Part shown: positions 1 through 9,921 of the stretch, piece by piece
How the letters are laid out: each line of letters starts with the position of its first letter
Numbering within the stretch: position 1 is the first letter of the stretch
Source: Grammothele lineata
Lineage: Eukaryota > Basidiomycota > Agaricomycetes > Polyporales > Polyporaceae
DNA length: 64,000 nt
Assembly: GCA_002150815.3 (NCBI GenBank)
Contig: NDFF03000122.1
Coordinates: 62,001-126,000 of the forward strand
Direction of reading: 5' to 3'
The notes under the pieces: model-generated
The model's database searches: none
What the model was told of the DNA's origin: nothing
What the model saw: only the letters and a program-made list of their open reading frames with translations
Translations under genes and position numbers: made by a program

Positions 1-570
1 CGCCTCCCGTGGACGATCGCCAAGGGTTTCGACACGTTTACGCCCATCAGGCAAGACAGACCCTGCTTTGTCTCCTGTGAGCTTGGCTTATCCGGATCTG
101 ACACCTTCTGGGCAGCTCTTTCGTCCCCAAGGAGTCTGTCGCAGACGCCGCGAACCTAGGATTGACTCTCAAGGTACGCATGCCACATCACAATAAGCTC
201 TCGTGTCGCTTGGCATGTCACTTATACAAATTGTCTACGCATAGGTGAACGGCGCCGTGAAGCAAGACGGAAACACGAAGGACATGTTGTTCCGCATCCC
301 CAAGCTGATCCACCACGTCTCGACGATCATGACCCTGGAGGTGCGTCTGTGGCACCCGCTCACTAGTGCACCCCAAGACCGAGCTAATTCCTATCGCGCA
401 TCTCACAGGAGGGCGATCTCATTCTCACCGGCACGCCGTCCGGGGTGGGCGCCGTATCCCCTGGCGAGAAGGTTGAGTGCACGCTGAAGGATGCCTCGGG
501 CAAGGTCCTCGCCACCCTCAATTTCAATGCCGTACAGCGCGAGGGCGGGTACCATTACCAGCCTGCCTGA
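1..570 (+). CDS. Fumarylacetoacetate hydrolase-family protein (FAHD1-like), 3' part
   Basis: The gene is cut by the window edge; 121 C-terminal residues are visible in four exons (1-50, 116-173, 245-340, 409-570). The reading begins LPWTIAKGFDTFTPI and later contains FRIPKLIHHVSTIMTLEEGD and LILTGTPSGVG, the conserved C-terminal half of the FAH fold that lines the substrate pocket. Family members of this small type are acylpyruvate hydrolases or oxaloacetate decarboxylases, usually mitochondrial or cytosolic; the exact substrate cannot be told from this part. The first visible intron (51-115) would start with GC rather than GT; the other two are GT-AG. The protein ends QREGGYHYQPA. It converges on the SAPS gene with under 200 nt between the stops. 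Confidence 0.85.
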
Positions 571-756
571 TATCCAGATGCACAGTTGTGATCCATGGAA
601 CGGGACCTCCAAATAGCACATCATCGTACAATAGTACCAGAATGTCGTAACGGACAGGCGCAAGGCAAACAAAGCAGAGCGAGCGAGTCTACTACATGGC
701 AAAACTGCGGTTGCACTGGTAAGCATACAGGATCCGTAAGCTGAAACGTACACCCT

Positions 757-3700
757 CTAGTTGTTATCACGCGCAGTCCGTTCATCCGCATCTGACCTGC
801 TCCCCTCTCCCGGCCTCCGCTCCGTCTCGTCAAAGGAGCTGGTGCTCGACGCGCTCGCGAAGCTCCAGCTGTCTGCGCCCGTGGGGGTGAGCGTGCCGTC
901 GTCCTCAAGCGAGCTTGTCGCGCCCTGAAAGTCCCCAAAGTCCCCAAAGGAGTCGAACGAACTCTCCCCCATGAATTCGTCGTTGCTTGTGCTGCTTGGG
1001 AAACTGAAGGGATCGCCGCTGGTCGCCGCGCTGTCCGAGAAGGGTCCAAATGCATCCTGGAGTCCATTCAGTCAGCATATACCAGCGACTAAATGGCACA
1101 TGTATGACTGACATCTTCGAACGGATCTTGGAACGCCGAGGGAGACAATGAGGAAGGCGTAAATGCATCCTATGACCGCGGCCGTTAGAGGCGTCCAATC
1201 GCTTCTCGGCCTTTAGACGCACCTCGAAACCGCTCGCACTCAAGGGTCGCCGATCACTGTCATGTTGACGTGCAGTCACCGGAGGAGGGCGGAGCTCAAA
1301 CGTTGACTGCGCCAACCACCCGCCCTCTTCCTCATCATCAGAATTATCGTCGCCGTCTCCAAGGTGGTCAGACGATAGCATCTCGTGTGCCAGATAGTCA
1401 GCAAACTAATGTCCGCATCCAGATATGCTAAAAGTGAGATTGTAGGCAATTTCGGAAAAGAGCGGACACGTACCCGCCGAGGGGTGGAATCGAAGTCGTC
1501 ATCGTCGTCCATGGGCATGGGTCCAAAGTCCTCGCTGCCTTCTCTCCGACTGCGTGTCCGCTTGAACTCGCCCTTTGTCTCCGTCGCAGATGTCTGCTCA
1601 GCGGCCCGGCCAGGTGCTGATGTCGCGACTGCATCCGCCTCGTCCACTTTCCACTGCGCGGCGCCATTCCGCATCGACGGTGCAACCACAGGCTTCCCAC
1701 CTCCGAGTAAGCTAGTGTCCTTTTTCTTGGTCTCCTTGTATCGGCCCGTGACATACTCGTCCCATTCAGGTTGAGGTGCGAATTGGCCGATCTGGAGGCG
1801 GAGGTCGGGAGGTAGATGCTCAAGAGCGCCGATAACGTCTTCTGATATCAGCGTGAGGTGGCCCATGTAGCCTAATCTGAGACCTTTTGGCTTTTCACTA
1901 GATTGGTCGTCTAAGAGCGGAAGGATTCACGATAGAGCGTAAAACTGTACCTCTCGACATCGTTCCGTTTTGAGCCTTCGATTATTCGATGCATCAGCCG
2001 CGCGTCTCGGAACAACGCGACTGTTAGCTCCCGGTTGAACCCTCCATCGACACGACCCGTCAGAATCTGGTGGATGAGATCGTATACGACGCCGTGCAAA
2101 AAGTTGTTCCAAGGGAACTCGAAGAACAGGTCCTGTAAGAGATGGCTATAAGCTCCCGACTCCTCGATGAGATATATCTCAACGTACCAGTAAGGTCGAT
2201 GCCACGTTAGCCTCCAGAAACCGCTGTTTGAGCCTCTCCCCAAGTACCGGACGATCCACAGGTGCTTCCTTGATAATAGACCTCCTAAGGCTCCTCCGAG
2301 AACTGCTCGACCGCGGCCTCTTCTGCGGGACCTCTTGGTCTGAGCCCGAGCTCCATGAGTTCTGGCGCTGAGGGAAGGATGACACATCGCCGGGGGAAGT
2401 AGACGGGTTCGCCGGCCCTGAGAGCGTGATTGGAGATCCAACGCGCTTCGGAGCTTGTTCCATAGACTGGTCTTGGGCCTCCGCGCGGGGAGACTCGTAC
2501 ATGGCTATTTCCTCCATGGCATCGTCGTCCGAGCTTCCGGGATCATCGCCGCTCATGTCTTCGTCTGAATCATTAAGCGAGCCCGACGGTGCATGCGACA
2601 CGGGGAAGTCGTGAGCAGACTCAACCTCGTCTTCGTCTTCGTCATCCATGCCGTCATCGTTCGCCGTCCCGTTTCCGATCGCAATGACTTGAGCGAGCTC
2701 TTCGAGCGCGGATAGGCCACCCTGTAGCCGGCCTTGAGAGTCGTACAGATGGTCGTACTGGGTAGGGCGGTTGAGGAGGGCCATGTTCGAGCAGTGCAAA
2801 AGCTCAGCGTAGAGCTCGCATATTCGATAGCGTTCGAAGGTGAGAGGCGGGATAGCGCCTAGCGTAGTCAAAACAGGCCCATTCTGTATGTCTTGATCAG
2901 ATGGTATGAAGGCACAGCTAAAATCTACCCACCAAAGACCGAGGCTCCTTCAAGAATCGCTGGAGCTTGTCCAAGTGTTCGCACATAAGGTCCAAGACCG
3001 GCCCTAAATGCACAACACCCATGCGATTCACCATCTCCTTCATCGCCGTCTCCAAACTGTCACGAGCACCCTCGGGATTCATCTGAGCATGCTGCTGGAC
3101 TTGGATGAGGCGAGTCCTAAGGGTGTGGAAGAGGTATGGCTCGAAATAATCAGAGTTGTTCTGTCGTATGAGCTCAATGATGATGCATATTGACTGCACC
3201 ACGGACGAGGTAGCGGACTCCGGGGTAACCGAGGATGAGGGATCGCTGCTGCTTGGCCCAAAGTCGAAGAGGATGAAGCTGACGAGTTTCGACACGCTGT
3301 TTCGGTGAGCAAGTTCACGCGCGAATACATTCGACGCTGGTGGATGGCTTAGACCGTCAGAAAGACCTGCGGCGGGAGATGGTGCCGCCATTGAGATGAT
3401 GCCTTTGATGAGTTCTGCCACGACGGTGTGCATATCGCTGCTATGTGCGGGGGATAGCAGGTCAATGAGACGGGACATGAGGTTCTCCTTGGATAACCAC
3501 TGCGAGCCTTTAGGTAAGAGGGGTCCACAAGAGCGCATTTAGCGTGCGAACAGAGAAAACATACTTCAAGGACGCCTGCACCAGCAGGATGCTCGTCGAG
3601 CTGAATAATGCGCACGAGGAGATCCGCGAACGGAGGTGTCTCAATGTGACGGAGGATGTGTTCGACAATATCCGGCTGTGCTTGGATGAACGCGAGCATC

Positions 3701-4286
3701 TGAAACGCCACGGCTGAGAAGGCGTAAGGACGGAAGTGAAGGAGGCGCATTCACCTCCGCGGGCTTCTTGCTCAGGAACGCGACATTCACTTTGGCGAAA
3801 TGGGCCGCCATCACGACTTGGCTCCGCATCTCCTCAGGCGACTTGTCGAGCACTGTCTCCCAGAAGGACACGAGTAGCTGTTCTCGGTGTGTGACGCACG
3901 TTTCCACGATGGACCATATTTCGCTGCACAAGACTTCGGTCGCAACATACGGATACCTCGAAGAACAATGTTCTAAGCTAAAACACTCGCCACAAGGACA
4001 CACAAGCACTCACTTGAAGGAGCCCTTCTCGTCGCCCTCGATCTGCCCCGTCACATAACCCAAAAGACGCTGCAGGACATTCACGCGGGAGAAATAGTCG
4101 ATAAGCCTCGTGTTCTGAGCTTTGCACTCCTGGAGGAGGTCGTCCTCGTCCAAGATGGCTTCGAGGGAGACGTCCTCCTTGTCTAGGAGGCTGTCGATTG
4201 CGGACGCATTATGGAATCCGAATCTGCTGGCGAGCTCGATTCAGCGAGCTCGGGGGAGGGTTTGCGGCTCGGTACCTCCAAAACAT
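757..4286 (-). CDS. SAPS-domain protein, SIT4-type phosphatase-associated regulator
   Basis: Family members (yeast SAP155/185/190, S. pombe Ekc1, human PP6 regulatory subunits) bind Sit4/PP6 phosphatase catalytic subunits and direct them in G1 progression and TORC1 signalling. The N-terminus assembles to MFWRFGFHNASAIDSLLDK, followed by LEAILDEDDLLQECKAQN and RLIDYFSRVNVLQRLLGYVT, the classic SAPS start. Further along, the segment YRICELYAELLHCSNMALLN (about 2770-2850) is diagnostic. The C-terminal third is acidic, Ser-rich and disordered, ending in repeats of F-G-D-F before the stop at 757-759. I infer about ten exons. The first coding exon is only 11 nt (4276-4286), separated by a 52-nt intron (4224-4275); starting anywhere else loses the conserved MFWRFGF. 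The protein should be roughly 950-1000 residues, normal for the family. Confidence 0.88.
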
Positions 4287-4751
4287 GCAGCGTCAAATTG
4301 TTTGGAGAAAAGCTGGTGCTCGAGAAGACAGCAGAGCGCGACGCTGCGTGCGAAGGGTGGCTGGGCGGGCAGGGACAAGACTGGAGAGAGCAAGGGGGAG
4401 TATATTCGGGCGAGAGGCCGGTGGAAGGAACCTGCCTATTCCGACCGGCGCGAGAGGGCACCAGCGCTCGCGTTCGCACAGCAGAACAGAGCGGGGTTGT
4501 ACGTAACGACTACATGTAACCGTGTCTATGACGGCCTGAATACGACCAACGATACCCATAGAGCCCGATGAGATTGGGTGGCCAAGATTGATCGACGATT
4601 GAGTTGTGGGACCCAGTGTACGTCCTACGTGCGCTCGGTTCTCTGCCAACCTCCCAGGCACCCTCGTCCAAATGAAACTCGTGCGGATGTCATGATCATC
4701 GGACACGTCATGAGAATCCCATGAGGCTTCATTCCACCACGGGCACCGACA
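4287..4751. other. Intergenic: SAPS promoter and 3' flank of the 2-thiouridylase gene
   Basis: No protein reading with splice support was found. It lies upstream of the SAPS start and downstream of the stop of the next minus-strand gene. Overlapping open frames here are short and lack family motifs. Confidence 0.6.
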
Positions 4752-6403
4752 TCAACTGGTGCCGGTGATGATACCGCAGCCTAGACACCAGTCACGGTTC
4801 CACATCGCCGCGACTTGACCTGGTGCCACGCTTTTCTGCGGATGCTGGAAAGTGATACGCATCTTGTCGTCGCCGATTCTACACGCAGAACATTGAGAAG
4901 GTAACCAAGGATGAGATCACGGCAAAGACCCACCGTTGTATCGAACCAGCGACATCCTGCATCCGGTAGCGGTACTGTACACGACCACGGAACCCCTCAG
5001 CATCAATGCCTTGAGGGGGCATATCATCCCAAATCCATTTCCATTTGTCTACAATGATGGAAGTGCAAAAGAGCGCAGGATGTTCACTGAGGTCGGTCAC
5101 ACGATCAGTCCGATACGCTGCTATACACTCATTTCCGCTTACCCTCCGGGCACGACGTAAATCGCGTTCTCCTTCGCGTCTTTCTTGGCAACGAACATCT
5201 TTGTCGGCATACCCGCAACGCCCGCATTCTGACCTATGGTCAACGAAAATAGGCCGTCATGTCTGCCTACCGTCTTGCCAGTAGTCATGTCAATGATAGG
5301 CCCTCGCTTTGGGGGAATGTATTGAGCTGCAAGAAAGTAAATGAGCATTTCAGAAGCGGCAGCACTACGAAACTCACATATGAAGTTGTCGAACCGTCGC
5401 TTCTCTCCAACAAAGCAAATGCCCATGCTTTCTTCCCTAGCGGCTGTTGGCAAACCCCATTTTTTCGCCATTTCGCGCACTTCAAACTTCTTGTACGGGG
5501 CGAGGGGGAAAAGCGTGCGTCGGAGACTGGCTTCTGGTATGGCGGACAAGTAGTACGTTTGATCCTTATTCCGGTCCGCTGGCCTCCGCAGTTGCGGACG
5601 AGCAGGAAGTTTGTTGTATGCAAACAGGTTGGACCAAGTGGGAGATGGCAACGTCCATCGCTTGTCTGCGTAATGTCCTGCGCCCGGTTCGTTCATGCCT
5701 ACGTCTGCGTATAAGATCAATGAACACTCACCTGTTGCTAGCCATGTACCATTTGAAGTTAGCCGGTCGAAGAGAGCTCCAAACTTGACTTCTCTATCAT
5801 ACGAGATTACTTACTTAGTAAGTGAACTCCTTGACAGTTGTCTCTACCTACTTGTTGCACCAGACATCGGGATTGGGAGTGTGTCCGGCCTCCCACAGCT
5901 CTAGAGCAGGTTCGAAGACGCGCGTCCAATAATGTCTCGACAAGTCTATCTTTAAGGGCGTATGTTAGCATAACCCGCTTCACGCTGAATCATGTGTAAC
6001 GCACCATCTCGCACCGAATTCCCAGCATACGGCAGACGCGCTGCACGTCCTCCCAATCCTTCTTCCACTCGCACCCGCTGTCCGTTCCAGACTCGTCGCG
6101 GGTATCCCAATTCCGCATAAAGACGGCAGACAGATCATAATCCTAAAGAACAGCCGCGTCACGTCCTGGACATGTTCAAGTAAGCCTTGCGCCTCACCTG
6201 CTCCGCCAACAGTTTCGCAGTGACGGAAGAATCAACACCACCAGACATGGCGACAATTACTGCAAGCGCATGATTAGCGGTCGAGAATGGGTCACACTGC
6301 AATCCACCGCCGTACCTCGGTCTCCTTTACCAGGCATAAGCCCGGCGGACTGCATTCGAAGCTGAGAGAGCGACCGGAGAAGCGAGGTGGACCATCCTGT
6401 CAT
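4752..6403 (-). CDS. SLM3: Mitochondrial tRNA-specific 2-thiouridylase (MnmA/MTU1 family)
   Basis: This enzyme adenylates and thiolates U34 of mitochondrial Lys, Glu and Gln tRNAs. The PP-loop VIVAMSGGVDSSVTAKLLAEQ (split here only by the intron before VIVAM) is near 6190-6250. It is followed by FMRNWDTRDESGTDSGCEW, and by HTPNPDVWCNK with the first catalytic Cys. The second catalytic Cys lies in ESMGICFVGEKRRF (about 5400). The C-terminal beta-barrel exons include SEHPALFCTSIIV and YRMQDVAGSIQR. The last exon carries FQHPQKSVAPGQVAAMW and CLGCGIITGTS, which fixes the stop at 4752-4754. The chosen start gives MTGWSTSLLRSLSQLRMQSA, a basic, hydroxylated, acid-free leader typical of mitochondrial import. 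It is divergent from the Trf4 gene across 313 bp. Exon edges are predicted by eye. Confidence 0.9.
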
Positions 6404-6716
6404 CAAGCTTTCGCACCCAAGAATTATAAGCGAAGCAAGACGACAATATAGAGTATTAATCCGAGGAGGTAAGAAACCAGTGCACGAGAGGCTGACCCGA
6501 GGGAGGCGGCTGACCGCAAAGGACGTGGTGGCTGGAAATTCTGGTGGCGGGCCGTATGTCATGGGCGCCTCTTGATTTTCGGCCCCGCGTGCCGCGTGCC
6601 GCCGCACGCCAGCCTCCCGCCACAGTACTTCTCCGCCTTCTTCACGAACCTCAACCTACTCTCCCTCCCTTCCTTCTCACCCGCCATCACCCCTTCGCGC
6701 TCGCGCATTGCGCACC
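6404..6716. promoter_or_regulatory. Shared divergent promoter of the 2-thiouridylase and Trf4 genes
   Basis: Both neighbouring genes read away from this 313-bp gap, so it must hold both promoters. A C-rich, pyrimidine-rich tract runs up to the Trf4 ATG at 6717. No clear TATA box was found. Confidence 0.6.
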
Positions 6717-9388
6717 ATGTCAAACAAACCTCGCTCAAAACGAAGCGGCGCCTCGGCTCCGGAAGATCACTCTGCCTCGAATCGACGCGCGAGAAGGAAA
6801 GAGAAAGCAGAGAATGCGTCTAATGGGGGCGCGAACGCCGAAGCCGGTCCCTCGCGCTCACGCTCCAACTCCTCCGGCCCAAGCAAGCCCACAAAAGAGC
6901 GCGGTCTAGAGGGCAAGGGCGCTGCCACAGACGCGGAAGCATCATTCACGATCCAGTCAGACTATATTGCGTTCTCTTTCCCCGACGAAGAAGAGGAGCA
7001 GCCCCAGCCGGCCACGCGCGAAAACTCGCCGCCCGTGAGGGAGTGGGACAAAGGGAAATCGAAAGGAAAGGGAAAGGAACGTGCAAGAGACGACGACAAG
7101 AGTTCCAGACGCGAAGGAGAGCGCGCGGGGCGTAAGAGGAAAGCCGAGGAGATCGACCACGACGATGGGTACGCGAACAAGAAGGAGCGCGTCGCCGCCG
7201 CATCGCGCAAGGCTCCCTGGGCGAGCAATGTTGATTGGATTGGATGCACAAATGTCGCCGAAATGTATGTCCCATACAAGCTGATTGTATGCGGCGACCA
7301 CGCTGACCACCGGTGCTCCTTAACGGTAGGTTGCACCGCGAAGTCGAGGCGTTTGTTGACTATATGTCTCCAACACCTGAGGAGGATGAGCTTCGCACTC
7401 TTACTGTCGCGCTCATCTCTGGGGCAATAAAGAAGCAGTATCCGGACGCTGAAGTGCTCCCGTTCGGAAGCTATGAGACCAAGCTTTATCTTCCACTTGG
7501 GTGAGTTTGGAGTTTTTGCTTGAAACCTCTATTTTGCTGTTCCGAGTATCTATCAAATGCGCTTTTAGTGTTGCATGCGTCATGCAAGGTTGAGTCTAGC
7601 CTTGACCTTGCTTGTCACATGTGACTTACGTTCGAAGAGATTATCCAGATCCAGCGGATATGTCGATGTATTGGGTGCTGTCACATTCACGGAAAATCAC
7701 ATACTAGTCCAGCAGAATCTATGATGCTGTGGACTACATGGCGATGTCATCTCCTTGTGGATGCGCGTGCGCTCAAAAGAACATGTATGACAACCACATG
7801 ATTATCACTCTGTTTCCTTCAGCGTTCCAGCGTTGCCATCGCAGAGCATAGAACACGTTTCTGAACGCAGCAGAATATTGCTCACGACCATCCACTCACA
7901 GTGACATCGACCTCGTCATCTACTCCAAGAGCATGGAGCGTTTCGACAAGCAACCTTTGCTTTACTCGCTAGCAAACATTATGAAGAGGAGCGGAATCAC
8001 GGATCGAGTGACCATCATCGCAAAAGCCCGAGTGCCCATCATCAAATTCGTCACAACTCACGGTCGGTTTGCCGTCGACATCAGCGTCAACCAGGGCAAC
8101 GGCGTCGGGACCGGCAAGATGGTCAAGCAGTTTCTCCAGGAGTTGCCTGCGCTTCGCGCGCTCGTCTTAGTCATCAAGAACTTCCTCAACCAGAGAAGCA
8201 TGAACGAAGTCTTTACAGGCGGACTCGGCAGCTACAGCATCGTGTGTCTCGCAATCAGCTTCCTTCAGATGCACCCGAAGATCCGGAGGGGAGAAATTGA
8301 TCCGTCGCGGAACCTCGGCGTTCTCGTCATGGAGTTCTTCGAGTTGTACGGATCCTACTTCAACTACCAAGAAGTCGGCATCTCCCTACGCGACGGTGGA
8401 TCCTACTACAACAAACGCGCTCGAGGCTGGTTTGACGCACGCGAGCCTAGATTGCTGTCCATCGAGGACCCAGGCGACCCCAGTGCGTATGATCCACTGC
8501 GGCGAATGCTGCTTCTCGCGCATCATAGATCGCGGGCCTGACGAGTGCATTCCTTCCCCACAGCGAACGACATCTCGCGCGGGTCCTATAATTTCTTTCG
8601 GGTCCGATCCACGCTAGCTGGAGCGCACGGGATCATGACCGTAGCTGCGTTCGCAAAAGCGAGCATTATCAGCGCACGGCGGGAGGGTCGGGTGGTCCGC
8701 CTTCGCGGCGCGTACTCGGAGGACGACCCCGAGGAGATGAGTATCCTCGCGAGCGTTATGGGCGTCACACAGGAAGTGAGCGCATGATATTCCTTTGGCA
8801 GTGACGTGAGTGAAATCAAAATCAGGTCTAACCATCATTCCATTGCAGACTATCAATCACAGACGAGTGGTCCAGGAAGTGTATGACCGGCGAACTCTAC
8901 ATCGGATACTGGGGGTAACGCCTCAGATGTCGCTGGTTGTCGACTCTGCCACGGATCCGCCACGCGGTACCGAGACGAAGAGTGTGAAGAACGCATGGGA
9001 AGAAGCGGACATGGAAATTGGGTCGGATGGCGAGAGCGCGCGTACGGTGGAGGAGAGCGAGGAGGAAAGCCGATATGACGTCGAACGCCGGAAACCTTTA
9101 AAGAAGCGACGACGAACGGCCGTAGCCGAGGACACAACGCTCGAAACCATCTACACGACGGACGACGATGACGAAGAACCGGCCCCATCGGTCCATCCGG
9201 CCGAACATCAAGCGCGCGGTGATGGGGACGGAGTAGAGGAGGAAGAGGAGGCGTACGACCTGTCTGTTTTGGACACTGAAAATCAAGACGGGGGCGGGAG
9301 GCGGTCGGAGACAGCCAATAGACGGTCGTACTGGCTGTCTAAGGCTATGGCGGCTGGCGCGGATGACAGTAGTCATGATGATGACTGA
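6717..9388 (+). CDS. TRF4: Non-canonical poly(A) RNA polymerase, Trf4/Cid14 type (TRAMP complex)
   Basis: Trf4-type enzymes add short poly(A) tails to aberrant nuclear RNAs and hand them to the exosome. Residues 1-150 are basic, charged and disordered. The nucleotidyltransferase core begins near SRKAPWASNVDWIGCTN. The catalytic signature is built from FGSYETKLYLPLG and DIDLVIYSKSME, with the third acidic residue in GRFAVDISVNQGNG. The PAP-associated domain follows: VLVIKNFLNQRSMNEVFTGG, LGSYSIVCLAISFLQMHP and the nucleotide-recognition segment DISRGSYNFFRVRSTLAGAH. The tail is acidic and ends in D-S-S-H-D-D-D. Introns lie at about 7265-7326, 7501-7901, 8482-8560 and about 8777-8847. The second is 401 nt and splits the Gly-Ser from the Asp-Ile-Asp motif. 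The predicted protein is about 680 residues. Confidence 0.9.
7501..7901 (+). other. Unusually long, hairpin-rich intron in the Trf4 gene
   Basis: The intron opens GTGAGT and ends CACTCACAG, and joins L-P-L-G to D-I-D-L-V in frame. At 401 nt it is about six times longer than other introns in this gene. It contains an inverted repeat TTGCATG-cgt-CATGCAA (7571-7587), a perfect 12-bp palindrome GTCACATGTGAC (7614-7625), and a stem of 7705-7714 with 7725-7736 around a 10-nt loop. No open frame or clear snoRNA boxes were identified. Confidence 0.75.
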
Positions 9389-9921
9389 TTTTGTCGGCGC
9401 TGGCAGGCTGTCGCGCACAATCTACAAGACGTCGCGGCGGCTTGTGGGGAGCGACGGCGGAATAGACTAGACGTTTTCTGTCGAAGAGCATGACGGATTC
9501 CGAGGTTTTATGCCATGTTGTGCGGGGCTGCGGCGAAGAAGAAATATTGCTAAGCTACAGGCATTGCGACGGCCTGCTCGTGATGGGTGGTGGCGGGCGG
9601 TGCTGTGATTGTCGGGAACGCGGCGGGCGAGACGGTCACGGCTGGGGATATCTGGCTGGCAGTGGCTGGCTGCGGCTGGCACACGAGGGGTATCAGGCGT
9701 GACGAGGGAAGTGATTCACCGGTTGATGTACGCATTTCAAGTTGCCACGGCCAGAGCACCTCGCTTGCCGCCGCCCGCTCCGCCCCGCTCATCACTTCCA
9801 GTCTTCCACCATCATCTCCTCCGCCGTTCTCCCCGCTCGACGAGCAGGCCATCGCAGTCGCGGGTCGCTCGTGGTCTACGTCGTTGTTGCCGCCCTTGCT
9901 TTCATTTCCGCCGTTCTTTCA
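9389..9921. other. Intergenic: Trf4 3' flank and promoter/5' UTR of the proline-rich gene
   Basis: Open reading continues upstream of 9922 by chance in the GC-rich sequence, but it has no family motif. A pyrimidine-rich stretch at about 9760-9920 probably belongs to the 5' UTR of the next gene. Confidence 0.5.

Noticed and set aside
9609..9921. Upstream extension of the proline-rich protein through an unspliced frame
   Set aside because: The extension is Arg-rich UTR-like sequence; a spliced AT|G start gives a more natural protein. Kept only as an alternative.
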